DNA of 64,000 nucleotides from Luteitalea pratensis. Lineage in GTDB: Bacteria; Acidobacteriota; Vicinamibacteria; Vicinamibacterales; Vicinamibacteraceae. The position numbers and the translations under genes were made by a program. Shown here in pieces: positions 1 through 7,965 of this stretch. The stretch covers positions 4,375,001-4,439,000 of the forward strand of contig NZ_CP015136.1 in the NCBI RefSeq assembly GCF_001618865.1. The letters are read 5' to 3'. The notes under the pieces are model-generated. The model searched no databases. It saw nothing but the letters and a program-made list of their open reading frames with translations, and was not told the DNA's origin. Each line of letters begins with the position of its first letter. Within the stretch, counting starts at the first letter, position 1.

Positions 1-169
1 GGACGCGCCGTTCCAGGTCGTCATACGCCTCGCGCCATGCTTCCCATGACGTGAAGATGTCGGCCAGGTTCCAGCGCTCGGGCTCAGGGACGTCGGGACG
101 GGCACGAGAACCAGCGGGGGCCGAGGCGAAGGTGGTGTCGAACAAGAGGCCGGGCACGGGAGCAGTCAC
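1..169 (-). CDS. M3-family oligoendopeptidase (PepF-like), N-terminal fragment cut by the window edge
   Basis: A frame opening at a GTG (169) reads leftwards without a stop to the window edge, giving 56 residues. Residues 33-45 read WNLADIFTSWEAW, the pattern that opens the helical N-terminal lobe of M3-family oligoendopeptidases. These are cytoplasmic zinc peptidases that cut short peptides. The HExxH zinc site would lie beyond the edge, so activity cannot be judged. The gene diverges from the one at 311; the 141-nt gap between them must hold both promoters, but no clear -35/-10 pair stands out. A GTG at 157 is an alternative start. The family call rests on one short motif. Confidence 0.55.
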   Translation of the reverse strand, partial: MTAPVPGLLFDTTFASAPAGSRARPDVPEPERWNLADIFTSWEAWREAYDDLERRV

Positions 170-310
170 GCCGGCGATCCTACCGGAACCGGAACAGGCC
201 GGGCTACACTTGCGCCGCAATATGGCCTGGGTGAGGGCGGCTCTGCTGGCAGCCCGGCGAGGCGTCCGACGTCCACGACCCGAGGGACGATTCAGAGACG
301 AGGATGCAAC

Positions 311-871
311 GTGGATCGCAACGACTACATCCTGTTCAGCGGTGGGGCCCCCGGGGCCGAGGCCGAGTTCGGCGCGCAAGCGGAGCGGTACGGCATCGAG
401 GAGGTGAACTTCGGCTTCGAAGGACACATCACGGTCCGCAACCGCGGCCTGCGCATCCTCAACCACGAAGAGCTGAAGGCGGGCGACGTGAGCCTCGCGT
501 ACGTGTCGCAGCTCATGAATCGCCGCTACTCGGACACGCCGACGTTCCGCAAGGTCCTGCAGAGCATCTGGTACCAGGTCAACGCCGGGCAGGACATCTT
601 CGTCGTCGGCACGATCCTGCCCGACACCCATGTCAAGGGCGGCACCGGATGGGGCGCGGAGTTCGCCAAACTCTGCAACAAGCCACTGCACGTCTACGAT
701 CAGGAGAAGGACACCTGGTTCACGTGGGATGAGCGGCAGTGGGTGGCGCGCACGGGCTCGGACCTGCCGACGATTCAGCACGCGCACTTCACGGGCACCG
801 GCACACGCACTCTGACCGACGCGGGCAAGACAGCCATTTCCGCACTGTTCGAGCGGTCCTTCCAGGCGTGA
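311..871 (+). CDS. SLOG-like Rossmann-fold protein of unknown function
   Basis: 186 residues from a GTG start. Residues 9-17 read FSGGAPGAE, a glycine-rich nucleotide-binding loop like those of the SLOG superfamily (YpsA/DprA/LOG relatives), and a later hydrophobic strand, FVVGTI, fits a Rossmann core. No signal peptide or membrane segment is visible, so it is probably cytoplasmic. SLOG proteins are thought to bind nucleotide or nucleotide-derived ligands; the ligand here is unknown. Its TGA overlaps the GTG of the esterase gene (GTGA, 868-871), so the two are probably translated together. Coding status is firm; the superfamily call is a motif-level guess. Confidence 0.75.
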   Translation: MDRNDYILFSGGAPGAEAEFGAQAERYGIEEVNFGFEGHITVRNRGLRILNHEELKAGDVSLAYVSQLMNRRYSDTPTFRKVLQSIWYQVNAGQDIFVVGTILPDTHVKGGTGWGAEFAKLCNKPLHVYDQEKDTWFTWDERQWVARTGSDLPTIQHAHFTGTGTRTLTDAGKTAISALFERSFQA

Positions 872-2106
872 CCGGCATGGGTGCGCGCCTGCTGCTGGCG
901 GGACTGCTGCTGGCGGGCTGGGCGCCCGCACACGCGCAGCAGTCTGCGCCGCTCACGCCACAAGCCCTCGATGCGGCCCTGGCCGCCGCGCCGCAAGGCG
1001 CCGACGCGGAACGGCTGGCCGACCGCGTCCGCGAATGGTTCGGTGGCAGCCAACGCCTGCTCGCCGGATCGGCGGCGCCGAAGATCGAGAGTCTGCAGGT
1101 CGCCTGGGCGATCGAGGTGCCAGCCGGGGCCACCACCGACACGGACGTACCGATCGTCGAGTCAGACGCCGTGCACTTCACGCGCCGGCTGACGCGCATC
1201 GGCACGACGAGTGTCTACGCGACTGTCGCCTCGCTGGCGCATGGTGATGCGTTCACGTGGCATTTCACGCAAGGCACGCGTCGGCTCGGTGGCGGTCAAC
1301 TCGAGGTCTACGAGACGCATGCCGATAGCGTCGAACACTCGGGAGTTCCGCGAGGCGTCGTGACGCAGCAGGCGCCGTGGAAGAGCACCATCTTCGATGG
1401 CACCACGCGCGACTGGTGGGTCTACGTGCCCGCGCAGTACACGGCCGGCACACCGGCGGCGGTGATGGTGTTCCAGGACGGCGCGGGGGTGCGGACCTTC
1501 GTCCCCACCGTGTTCGACAACCTGATCGCCCGTGGCGAGATGCCGGTGACCGTGGGCATCTTCATCGAACCGGGTGTCTTTGCCGACGGCCGGCGCAATC
1601 GCAGCGTCGAGTACGACACGCTGTCGGACAAGTACGCGCGCTTTCTCCTCGAGGAGATCCTGCCGGCAGTCGAGAAGACGGTGGCGCTGCGCCACGACGC
1701 CGCGGGCCGTGCCATCGCCGGCGCCAGCAGCGGCGGCATCTGCGCGTTCACCGCGGCCTGGGAGCGCCCCGACGCCTTCGGCAAGGTCGTGTCCTGGATC
1801 GGCAGCTTCACGAACATCGCCAGCGGCACGTCGTTGCGGGAGGGCGGTCACAACTACCAGGCCCTGGTGCGCAAGACACCGCAAAAGCCGATCCGTGTGT
1901 TCCTCCAGGACGGCGCCAACGACCTCGACAACGTCCATGGCAACTGGCCGCTCGCCAACCTCACGCTCGCGAGCTCCCTCGCGTACGCGGGCTACGACCA
2001 TCGCTTCGAGTACGGCAAGGGCTTCCACAGCAATCGCCACGGCCGGGCGATCCTGCCTGACACGCTGCGTTGGCTCTGGCGGGATGGGAAGGACACCACC
2101 AGGTAG
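868..2106 (+). CDS. secreted alpha/beta-hydrolase, enterochelin-esterase-like
   Basis: About 412 residues from a GTG that overlaps the previous stop; an ATG three codons later is equally possible. The N-terminus is a classic signal peptide: arginine, a leucine/alanine-rich core, then AHA-Q as a likely cleavage site near residue 25, so the enzyme is exported. The C-terminal two thirds match the Esterase_D family (PF00756). GASSGG around residue 287 is the nucleophile elbow (GxSxG), an acidic residue follows in QDGAND, and GFHSNRHG near the end supplies the histidine. The roughly 110 residues after the signal peptide resemble the N-terminal beta-sandwich of Fes-like esterases. The substrate cannot be read from sequence; esters of siderophores, lipids or polysaccharides are all possible. 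Confidence 0.85.
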   Translation: MTGMGARLLLAGLLLAGWAPAHAQQSAPLTPQALDAALAAAPQGADAERLADRVREWFGGSQRLLAGSAAPKIESLQVAWAIEVPAGATTDTDVPIVESDAVHFTRRLTRIGTTSVYATVASLAHGDAFTWHFTQGTRRLGGGQLEVYETHADSVEHSGVPRGVVTQQAPWKSTIFDGTTRDWWVYVPAQYTAGTPAAVMVFQDGAGVRTFVPTVFDNLIARGEMPVTVGIFIEPGVFADGRRNRSVEYDTLSDKYARFLLEEILPAVEKTVALRHDAAGRAIAGASSGGICAFTAAWERPDAFGKVVSWIGSFTNIASGTSLREGGHNYQALVRKTPQKPIRVFLQDGANDLDNVHGNWPLANLTLASSLAYAGYDHRFEYGKGFHSNRHGRAILPDTLRWLWRDGKDTTR

Positions 2107-2214
2107 GCTGCAGCCTACGGCCTGTAGCCTGCAGGGGCTGTAGGCCGTCCGTATCCATAAGCCGCAGGCCGTACTTCGTAGGCTGTAGGCTGTAGGCCGC
2201 AGGCTGTGGGATCC
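2103..2214. repeat. heptanucleotide array, unit GTAGGCT and variants
   Basis: The gap between the convergent esterase and ubiD genes is filled with 7-nt steps such as GTAGGCT, GCAGCCT, GTAGCCT and GTAGGCC in both orientations. It starts over the esterase stop with a perfect 16-nt palindrome (2103-2118) and ends just before the ubiD stop. Adjacent inverted copies could fold into hairpins and so act as a bidirectional terminator. Confidence 0.85.
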
Positions 2215-4032
2215 CTATTTACTCGCCGCCGGATCGAGGTGCCCGCGGCTGCTGTCGCCCATCGTGATCTTGCGGTTCGGGAAGTACTCCGCCCATCGGT
2301 CGGACACCAGACGGGCGGTGCCGGAATCGCATTCGACTTCGGCAGGGAACCACGGCTTCATGCGCGCGTCGATCAGGATCGGCGGCGCGTAGCTCACGTG
2401 ATGGCGCACTACGTGTTGCGCGGCGGCGTGAATGTCTGCCGCCGGCTCGAAGCGCGTGAACGTGGTCCACAGGAAGTTCATCTCGCTCGCCGTCGCACGC
2501 AGGGGTTCGTCGCTGAGCACCACCAGTGGCCACTCGCTCAGGGCTGGGTGCTGCACCAATCGCGCCCCGGCGCCGGGTTCGTCGGTGTATCTGGGGCCAT
2601 CGATCACGAGACAGCCCGGGCAGAACACCCGGACGGTCGCCACCCCCGCGGGCAGCTCCGCCGACTGAAACGCCTGTGGCAGATCGCGCACCGGGTCCCC
2701 GAGCCCGAGGAGCACGCCCTTGGATCCCTCGTTCACCTTCGGTCCCGTGTAGTCCAGCGTGTCCATCGAGAGGTTGCCGAGCACGTACAGATCGGTCTCC
2801 GGACGGGTCCGCGCGAGGACGTGCATGAGCGTCGCTCGAAAGTCGCGCAGGTCGACGTCGCGATCGGTCAGCAGGAGGAACTTGGTCAGGGCGAGTTGTC
2901 CCTCGCCGAGGATGCGGAACGCGCTCCCCATCGCCTCACGGCGATACCGCTCCTTGACGACGGCCGCCGCGAGCGAGTGGTACCCGGTCTCGCCGTAACT
3001 CCACAGTTGCCGAACGGCCGGCATGACCAGCGGGAACAACGGCGACAGCAGGTCCTGCAGGAGGTCGCCGATGAAGAAGTCCTCCTGGCGCGGCTTGCCC
3101 ACCACGGTCGCCGGGTAGATTGCGTCGTGACGATGCGCGAGGCGGCGGACGTTGAATACCGGGTAGTCGTGCTGCAGCGAGTAGTAGCCGTAGTGGTCGC
3201 CGAACGGCCCTTCGGGGTGTCGCACGTGCGGGGCGACCTCGCCGATCAGCGCGAATTCCGCGTCGGCGACGAGCGGGTGGGGTGCCATGCCGTGTACGAG
3301 CGGCAGCCGGCGCCCGGCGATCAACGACGCGAGCAGCAGTTCGGGCACGTTCTCGGGCAGCGGCGCGATGGCCGATAGGATCAGGGCCGGCGGTCCGCCG
3401 AGGAAGGCGCTGACCGGCAAGGCCTGGCCGCGCTGCTCGGCGAGTTGGTAATGGAAGCCGCCACCTTTGCCAATCTGCCAGTGCATCCCGGTGCATGCGG
3501 GGGCGTGCACCTGCATGCGATACATCCCCAGGTTATGGCCATGGCCGTCCGGGTGCTCGGTGTAGACCAGCGGCAAGGTCACAAACGGGCCGCCGTCCTC
3601 TGGCCACAGCTGCAGGTTGGGCAACCGATCGAGGCGGACGTCCGAGGTCATCACCTCGGTCACCGGGCCACTGGCCACGCGACGCAACCCGACGCGCGCC
3701 GCCGAGGCGGCGAGATGCCGCGCCTCCCACAGCCTGGCGGGCGTAGGCGGCAGTTCCTGCACCAACCGCACGAGCCCCTTGATGAACGCAAGCGGCCGGT
3801 CGCCGAACGCCTGCTCGGCGCGCGATCGCGTGCCGAACAGATTGGTGACCAGCGGAAAGCTCGATCCCTTCACCCGCGTGAACAGGATGGCCGGGCCACC
3901 CGCCGCGATGACGCGCCTGTGAATCTCGGCGACCTCGAGCCGGGCATCGACCGGGGCATCGACGACGACGAGATCGCCATCGCCGCGAATCCGACGCAGG
4001 AAACTGCGCAGGTCGGGATGAGGAGTGGACAC
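2215..4032 (-). CDS. ubiD: UbiD-family prenylated-FMN decarboxylase
   Basis: 605 residues, longer than the usual 450-500 of this family. UbiD enzymes use prenylated FMN and a divalent metal to decarboxylate (or carboxylate) aromatic and unsaturated acids; the ubiquinone-pathway enzyme acts on 4-hydroxy-3-polyprenylbenzoate. EGPFGDHYGYYS near residues 270-280 is the family's active-site segment with the conserved glutamate, and VGKPRQED/FFIGDLL further on is also typical. The extra length is mostly C-terminal. The gene starts 2 nt after the sigma-factor stop, so it is the last gene of a GNAT-ECF-ubiD operon. The flavin prenyltransferase UbiX is not in this window. The substrate is open: quinone synthesis is the default guess, but many UbiD paralogs are catabolic. 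Confidence 0.88.
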   Translation of the reverse strand: MSTPHPDLRSFLRRIRGDGDLVVVDAPVDARLEVAEIHRRVIAAGGPAILFTRVKGSSFPLVTNLFGTRSRAEQAFGDRPLAFIKGLVRLVQELPPTPARLWEARHLAASAARVGLRRVASGPVTEVMTSDVRLDRLPNLQLWPEDGGPFVTLPLVYTEHPDGHGHNLGMYRMQVHAPACTGMHWQIGKGGGFHYQLAEQRGQALPVSAFLGGPPALILSAIAPLPENVPELLLASLIAGRRLPLVHGMAPHPLVADAEFALIGEVAPHVRHPEGPFGDHYGYYSLQHDYPVFNVRRLAHRHDAIYPATVVGKPRQEDFFIGDLLQDLLSPLFPLVMPAVRQLWSYGETGYHSLAAAVVKERYRREAMGSAFRILGEGQLALTKFLLLTDRDVDLRDFRATLMHVLARTRPETDLYVLGNLSMDTLDYTGPKVNEGSKGVLLGLGDPVRDLPQAFQSAELPAGVATVRVFCPGCLVIDGPRYTDEPGAGARLVQHPALSEWPLVVLSDEPLRATASEMNFLWTTFTRFEPAADIHAAAQHVVRHHVSYAPPILIDARMKPWFPAEVECDSGTARLVSDRWAEYFPNRKITMGDSSRGHLDPAASK

Positions 4033-4034
4033 GC

Positions 4035-4670
4035 TTAGCCGGGATCCGCGGGTATCGACGACTTGCCCATTTCCTGCGCCAGCTTCACCAGCGCGCGGGC
4101 CACGGCCATGCGCGCCGCATCGGGCGAACTCTTGCCGAGCGCCTGCGCCACCTCGGCATAGGACAACCCGAGTTCCACCCGTGCGACGATCGCCTGGCGG
4201 TCTTCGTCCCGGAGACGCGACAAGGCGCCCTCGTACCGCTCCACGGCCTGCGTGCCGATGGCCGACTCCAGCGGCGACGCCGTATTGTCGGTGTGCTGGT
4301 CGGCTTCGAGTTCCTCGGGCGGCGGCCGGCGCTGCGCGCGTCGCACTTCATCGCGAATGCGGTTGATCACGGCCTGCCGCAGATACGCGTGCAGGGCGCC
4401 ATCGTGCCGCATCTCGAAGCCCTTGAGCCGACGGAAGGCGTGGACCAGTGTCTCCTGGACGAGATCCTCGGTCTCGAGCAGATCGCGGGCGTACTGCGGC
4501 AGCCGGCCGCGAGCCCAGCGACGCAGCGGTGGCAGGTAGCGGCTGAACAGCAGATTGACGGCTTCGGCATCACCCTGTTGGGCGCGGGTCAGCAGTTCGA
4601 CCGTGGCGTCGAGGGCCGGGTCGTTGTCGAAAGCGTCGTCGGCGGGAGGGGTACCGGGCGCGTCAGTCAT
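4035..4670 (-). CDS. ECF-type sigma-70 family factor
   Basis: 211 residues. Region 2 (about residues 28-100) contains LETEDLVQETLVHAFRRL, the DAEDLVQET-type core-binding and -10 recognition helix. Region 4 (about 145-200) has the helix-turn-helix LSYAEVAQALGKSSPDAARM, and the linker between them is proline/glutamate-rich. Sigma-1.1 and sigma-3 are absent, as in ECF factors. No anti-sigma gene adjoins it; the neighbours are a GNAT protein (overlapping by 8 nt) and ubiD (2-nt gap). This suggests it is co-expressed with the decarboxylase rather than paired with a membrane anti-sigma. Its target promoters cannot be inferred here. Confidence 0.88.
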   Translation of the reverse strand: MTDAPGTPPADDAFDNDPALDATVELLTRAQQGDAEAVNLLFSRYLPPLRRWARGRLPQYARDLLETEDLVQETLVHAFRRLKGFEMRHDGALHAYLRQAVINRIRDEVRRAQRRPPPEELEADQHTDNTASPLESAIGTQAVERYEGALSRLRDEDRQAIVARVELGLSYAEVAQALGKSSPDAARMAVARALVKLAQEMGKSSIPADPG

Positions 4671-5364
4671 GGTCTAAGCAGGGGGTGGCTCCCGCAAGGG
4701 CGCGGATGCCATCCCGATCTAGTCGGTAGGTCTGCCATTCGTCAAGGGGGACTGCCCCCAGCTGGCGATAGAACTGGATGGCGGGCTCGTTCCACGTGAG
4801 CACCGCCCATTCGAGCCGGCCGCAGGCACGGGCCTCGGCAATGGCGGCCAAACGCCCAAGAAGGGCACGGCCGATGCCGGCACCGCGAGCCTCGGGGACG
4901 ACGAAGAGGTCTTCGAGGTGCAGTCCCGGGCGCGCGAGGAACGTGGAATAGGTCTCGAAGAAAAGCGCGAAGCCGACGTCACGGCCGTCGATGCTGGCGA
5001 TGATCACCTCGGCGGCCGGGTGCGCCCCGAACAGGGTCTCGTCGAGTGCCGCGGCAGTCGCCTTCACTTCGTGCCGCATCCGCTCATAGTCGGCCAGTTG
5101 CTCGATGAAGTCGAGAATGGCCGGCACGTCCTCGCGCGTGGCGGCGCGAACGGTGACGGCGGCAGGCGAGGTGGACTCGGGCACGGGTAATCGCTCGTCG
5201 TGATCGGGCGGGTCGTAGCCGGCGCACTGCCAGCGGGGCAACGCCGGGTACTTGGGAAAACGCGGGTCGGTCCTGGCCCGGCGACACAGGAAGAACGTGG
5301 ACCCGCGCGACGACGACACGACCTGCCCCTGTCGGCACGTCCCGCACTCTCCCGGCGGCACCAT
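4663..5364 (-). CDS. GNAT acetyltransferase with an N-terminal cysteine-rich segment
   Basis: 233 residues from the ATG at 5364; the frame stays open a further 26 codons, but that part overlaps apaG. Residues 1-55 hold ECGTC, a lone LCRR and WQCAGY, the pattern of small metal-binding proteins that often stand alone in this bacterial group. From about residue 70 the GNAT fold begins (VTVRAATREDVPAILDFI); LFVVPEARGAGIGRALL is the acetyl-CoA-binding motif A and NEPAIQFYRQLGA is motif B. It resembles the diamine-acetyltransferase branch. It is either a true fusion or a small cysteine protein whose reading frame runs into the acetyltransferase. It overlaps the sigma factor by 8 nt. The acetyl acceptor is unknown. 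Confidence 0.8.
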   Translation of the reverse strand: MVPPGECGTCRQGQVVSSSRGSTFFLCRRARTDPRFPKYPALPRWQCAGYDPPDHDERLPVPESTSPAAVTVRAATREDVPAILDFIEQLADYERMRHEVKATAAALDETLFGAHPAAEVIIASIDGRDVGFALFFETYSTFLARPGLHLEDLFVVPEARGAGIGRALLGRLAAIAEARACGRLEWAVLTWNEPAIQFYRQLGAVPLDEWQTYRLDRDGIRALAGATPCLDHD

Positions 5365-5410
5365 ACTACAATCGCCCCATGACACCGGCGATCGCGCCTC
5401 GAGGCGCCCG

Positions 5411-5800
5411 ATGAGCTCCTCGACCGCCACCACCAGAGGCATTCGCGTCAGTGTCGACGCACGCTTCTCCGCAGAACACTCCGCTCCCGAACGCCAGCAC
5501 TGGTTTTTCCTCTACACGATCAAGATCGAGAACACGGGCGATCTCACGGTCCAGCTCCAGGCCCGTCACTGGATCATCACCGATGGCGAGGGGCACGTCG
5601 AGGAAGTTCGCGGCCCCGGCGTCGTCGGCGAGCAACCGGTGCTGATGCCCGGCGAGTCGTTCGAGTACACGTCGGGGTGTCCGCTCACGACCCCGCTCGG
5701 ATCGATGGTGGGCAGCTATCAGATGGCGGCGCCCACGGGCGAGACGTTCGACGTCGAAATCGGCAAATTCGACCTGCGCGGACCGTATACGGTGCATTGA
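5411..5800 (+). CDS. apaG: ApaG family protein
   Basis: 129 residues, the usual length. It is an all-beta fibronectin-III-like fold with the family signatures HWFFLYTIKIENTG, LQARHWIITDG, GPGVVGEQPVLMPGE and YTSGCPLTTPLGSMVGSY. ApaG proteins are small cytoplasmic proteins linked to magnesium/cobalt tolerance and dinucleoside-polyphosphate levels in enterobacteria; the same domain is found in some F-box proteins. No catalytic residues are known. The ATG at 5411 was chosen because the conserved fold begins right after it. A TACAAT hexamer at 5367-5372 could be its -10 box, but no good -35 accompanies it. It is transcribed away from the GNAT operon. Confidence 0.92.
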   Translation: MSSSTATTRGIRVSVDARFSAEHSAPERQHWFFLYTIKIENTGDLTVQLQARHWIITDGEGHVEEVRGPGVVGEQPVLMPGESFEYTSGCPLTTPLGSMVGSYQMAAPTGETFDVEIGKFDLRGPYTVH

Positions 5801-5806
5801 TGAAAT

Positions 5807-5930
5807 GCCGCGATGCCGCGATGCCGGGAATGCCGAAGATTCAGGAATCCTGGTCTCGACACTTCGGCATTCCGGCATTCCGGCCTCGGCGCATTTCCGT
5901 CAAGCGTCAGGCGTCAGGCGTTAGGCGTTA
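5807..5930. repeat. short tandem repeats: 8-nt ATGCCG/GGCATTCC units, then 7-nt GCGTCAG units
   Basis: Right after the apaG stop come ATGCCGCG-type units and, 40 nt on, their reverse complement GGCATTCC twice, an inverted arrangement that can fold. The last 28 nt are heptamers: GCGTCAG twice, GCGTTAG, then GCGTTAA. The final copy contains the stop codon of the minus-strand ferredoxin gene, so the array reaches into that coding sequence. Confidence 0.8.
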
Positions 5931-6335
5931 AGTGATTACGCCGCCGAGCGGCTGAACCACGATCGCGTATTCCTCGACGACTCGCCCACCGATCAGGTGT
6001 TCCTGAATGATCCGTTCGAGTACGGGTGGATCGCAGGCGCCGTACCAGACCCCTTCAGGATAGACGACGGCGACGGGACCGCCGGTGCAGATCCGCAGAC
6101 AATTGGCCTTGGTGCGCGCGATGCCGCCCTGGTCGGCGAGCCCGAGCGCGAGCAACCGCGCCTTCAGGTAGTCCCAGGCGACGATCGAACGCTCGCGATC
6201 GCAACACTTCGGCTTCGCCTGGTCGCAACAGAGGAAGATGTGGCGACGTGCGGCGGGCACGCCGATGACGTCAGCCTTCTGTCTCTGGGCCTCGAGCACG
6301 TCGGCCGCCAACGCCGACCCTGCGGCGTCGGCCAT
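5928..6335 (-). CDS. thioredoxin-like [2Fe-2S] ferredoxin
   Basis: 135 residues from the ATG at 6335, which overlaps the previous stop (ATGA). The sequence runs [14 protein letters not shown], then [24 protein letters not shown], the layout of thioredoxin-like [2Fe-2S] ferredoxins: one cysteine group after the first strand and a CxxxC pair before the GP-V-V-YP strand. An extra cysteine in the first group makes the exact ligand set uncertain. No signal peptide, so it is cytoplasmic; its role would be electron transfer or redox sensing. It is translationally coupled to the DUF4920 protein, and the redox partner is not identifiable. The long in-frame extension upstream is rejected because it runs through the DUF4920 gene. 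Confidence 0.85.
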   Translation of the reverse strand: MADAAGSALAADVLEAQRQKADVIGVPAARRHIFLCCDQAKPKCCDRERSIVAWDYLKARLLALGLADQGGIARTKANCLRICTGGPVAVVYPEGVWYGACDPPVLERIIQEHLIGGRVVEEYAIVVQPLGGVIT

Positions 6336-6814
6336 CAGTACAGGACCGCGCCGGTGACGCGCACCCAGTAGATTTTCTCGGTCGGGGACTCCGGCACCGG
6401 CTTGCCGCTGTTCTCGGCTGACGTGGCGTGCTCGGCGTGCGCCTCGCGCACCGGCGATGTGAGAATCTCCTCGAAAGTGCCCTGTGCGGACACTTTCCGC
6501 CCCGAGGCGTCCTTCGGAAAGACGATCACCCCGTCCTTGGCCTTGAAGCGGACGCCGCGGCCAAGCGCGGGATCGGCGATCTCGATCCAGCACCCCATCG
6601 ACTGACAGACCTGGCTGACCACCCCGTCCACGCGAACGGCCTTGCCCGCGTGCGCCTGCGGGGTGGCCAGCAAGGCGGCAATCGGGGTCGCGCGTTTGAG
6701 CGTCACGCCGTCGCCGTAGGTCTTGCCAGCCTCGTCGGCAGAGACGTGGGCCCCGCCGAGCGACGCAACGAGCAAGGTCACGGCCGTCAAAGCCAGGCGG
6801 GGTCGGATTGTCAT
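6335..6814 (-). CDS. exported DUF4920 protein
   Basis: 159 residues with a signal peptide: two arginines, a hydrophobic stretch ([13 protein letters not shown]), and probable cleavage near VSADE around residue 27. The rest matches DUF4920: [20 protein letters not shown], then an OB-like segment [21 protein letters not shown] with the C-x3-GCW signature, and [20 protein letters not shown]. The cysteines could bind metal or form a disulfide in the periplasm. The DUF is found in several phyla without an assigned function. It is the first gene of a two-gene operon with the ferredoxin. A histidine-rich stretch near residue 125 (EAHAEHATS) adds to the metal-binding impression. Confidence 0.85.
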   Translation of the reverse strand: MTIRPRLALTAVTLLVASLGGAHVSADEAGKTYGDGVTLKRATPIAALLATPQAHAGKAVRVDGVVSQVCQSMGCWIEIADPALGRGVRFKAKDGVIVFPKDASGRKVSAQGTFEEILTSPVREAHAEHATSAENSGKPVPESPTEKIYWVRVTGAVLY

Positions 6815-6845
6815 GGACCGATTGTTGGGCCCGGGCGGTGGCGCG

Positions 6846-6935
6846 TCAATACCGGGTACCGGGTACCGGGTACCGGGTTCCGGGTACCGGGGGACACCAC
6901 ATCGGGAATCGGAGTCGGGAGTCGGGAGTCGACAA
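6846..6935. repeat. two adjoining heptamer arrays, GGGTACC and GGGAGTC
   Basis: Four copies of GGGTACC and one GGGTTCC (from about 6846 to 6890) are followed by GGGAATC, GGAGTC and two GGGAGTC copies. GGTACC is itself a palindrome, so each GGGTACC copy can pair with its neighbours. Both units recur elsewhere in the window in different gaps. Confidence 0.85.
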
Positions 6936-6998
6936 TCAGGGAAGTTGTAGGCGTCGAGCTTGCTCGACGCACACCCGCCACCCTCTCATCGTCGATCG

Positions 6999-7031
6999 CA
7001 TTCCGGCATTCCAGGCATTCCCGGCATTCCG
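6999..7031. repeat. GGCATTCC tandem repeat
   Basis: Four ATTCC units spaced 8-9 nt apart (GCATTCC GGCATTCC AGGCATTCC CGGCATTCC), the same unit as in the gap after apaG. No coding frame crosses it. Confidence 0.75.
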
Positions 7032-7312
7032 TGGCTCTGACCAGAGGTCGTCCGGCCGGTCGACGCTGTCGACGGAGCGACATCTCGTGCAGGCTTCGAC
7101 CGTCGGCCAGGTTGGTGTCGCGCCGCCTCGGCTTGGCGTTCATCTCCGACTTCAGCAGGAAACACTGGCGAAAGCCTGCAGATACGACAGCAATCGGCTC
7201 CGTGACAAATCACATGAATCCCTGGCCGGTACACGCGACGCCCGTGGCACCACGCTTGCTCCTTCAGTGGTCAACCGCGGGAGCAGGCGCTCCCGGGAGG
7301 CACGAGGACATC

Positions 7313-7846
7313 ATGAGCACAGTGCAGGCCACGTCGGCCACTGCAGTCCAGGACCTGGCGAAGAACCTGATCAAGTCCTTCGACGCCAACAGCGACGGAC
7401 AGCTCGGGCAGGACGAGTTCGGCTCGTTCCTGTCGCAGCTGATGAACGGCATCCAGACGGCGAGCGGCACGATGACGGCCTCGACGCAGACTGCCGCCAC
7501 GGGGCTCCAGACCCTTTCGCGGGGCGCGCTTCGCCGCGACCTGTTCGAGGGCTTCAACTTCGACCGCGAGCAGAACGTGGAGAAGTCGGCCAAGGACGCC
7601 TTCGCCAGTCTCGCGAGCGCGGCCGGCGCCGTGCCGGCGACCAAGGCCGAGGCCGAGAACTGGTTCAACCAGAACGTCAAGCAGGGCATGGAGTCGCTCG
7701 GCCACAAGGTGGATTGGGTCAAGGGCGACAAGTTCCAGTTCAGCAACTGGCAGGGCTCGTTTGTCGTCGACTTCGTTCGCGGCGCGGACGGCCCGAACCC
7801 GAGCTTCACCTGGCTCGCCGATCAGGCGGGCGCGAGCCTCACCTAG
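7313..7846 (+). CDS. EF-hand domain protein
   Basis: 177 residues starting at an ATG with GAGG five bases upstream. Residues 24-35 (DANSDGQLGQDE) form one canonical calcium-binding loop with Asp, Asn, Asp, Gly and Glu at the expected positions. A flanking helix on each side (LAKNLIKSF, FGSFLSQLMNG) completes the EF-hand. The remainder is charged and soluble, with no second complete loop; FNFDREQNVEKSAKDAF could be a decayed one. No signal peptide or membrane span, so location is uncertain; many acidobacterial EF-hand proteins have no assigned role. It stands alone, with a strong terminator after it. Confidence 0.82.
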   Translation: MSTVQATSATAVQDLAKNLIKSFDANSDGQLGQDEFGSFLSQLMNGIQTASGTMTASTQTAATGLQTLSRGALRRDLFEGFNFDREQNVEKSAKDAFASLASAAGAVPATKAEAENWFNQNVKQGMESLGHKVDWVKGDKFQFSNWQGSFVVDFVRGADGPNPSFTWLADQAGASLT

Positions 7847-7873
7847 CATCCCACTCCCCTCCTCTCTCCCCCA

Positions 7874-7908
7874 CGCCGTCGGCGCCCGTCGCCGGCGGCG
7901 ATTTTTTT
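7874..7908 (+). terminator. intrinsic terminator after the EF-hand gene
   Basis: An 11-bp stem (CGCCGTCGGCG with CGCCGGCGGCG, one G-U pair) with a 5-nt loop is followed by A and seven T. It lies 28 nt after the EF-hand stop and has the classic rho-independent form. Confidence 0.85.
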
Positions 7909-7917
7909 GGGTGGATA

Positions 7918-7963
7918 TTGGATCGGGAGTCGGGAGTCGGGGGTCGGGAGTCGGGAATTCCCG
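7918..7963. repeat. heptamer array GGGAGTC
   Basis: Three GGGAGTC copies plus GGGGGTC and a trailing GGGAATT sit within 10 nt of the stop codon of the minus-strand cheA-cheX gene at 7966. Confidence 0.85.
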
Positions 7964-7965
7964 CT

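Larger units (their letters stand above)
6815..7312. other. 498-nt intergenic region without a gene
   Basis: This divergent gap separates the DUF4920 gene from the EF-hand gene. It holds heptamer arrays (6846-6935), an ATTCC-type array (6999-7031), and otherwise unassigned sequence to 7270. Next to the EF-hand start are a perfect 6-bp hairpin with a 4-nt loop (GGGAGC/GCTCCC, 7279-7294) and Shine-Dalgarno-like GGGAGG (7295-7300) and GAGG (7304-7307). I see no convincing open frame, tRNA or promoter box. Confidence 0.6.

Noticed and set aside
2206-3378. Long plus-strand open frame opposite ubiD (and many similar long frames on the other strand of nadE, the giant transferase, flhA and fliD)
   Set aside because: High third-position GC on the real strand leaves few stops on the opposite strand. 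The translations are Arg/Pro/His-rich with no family features, while the minus-strand frames have clear domains.
7155-7215. Possible c-di-GMP (GEMM) riboswitch upstream of the EF-hand gene, suggested by a GCGAAAGC loop in an apparent stem
   Set aside because: The invariant GACGCAAAGCC core and the receptor helix are absent, and the position is about 100 nt from the gene.
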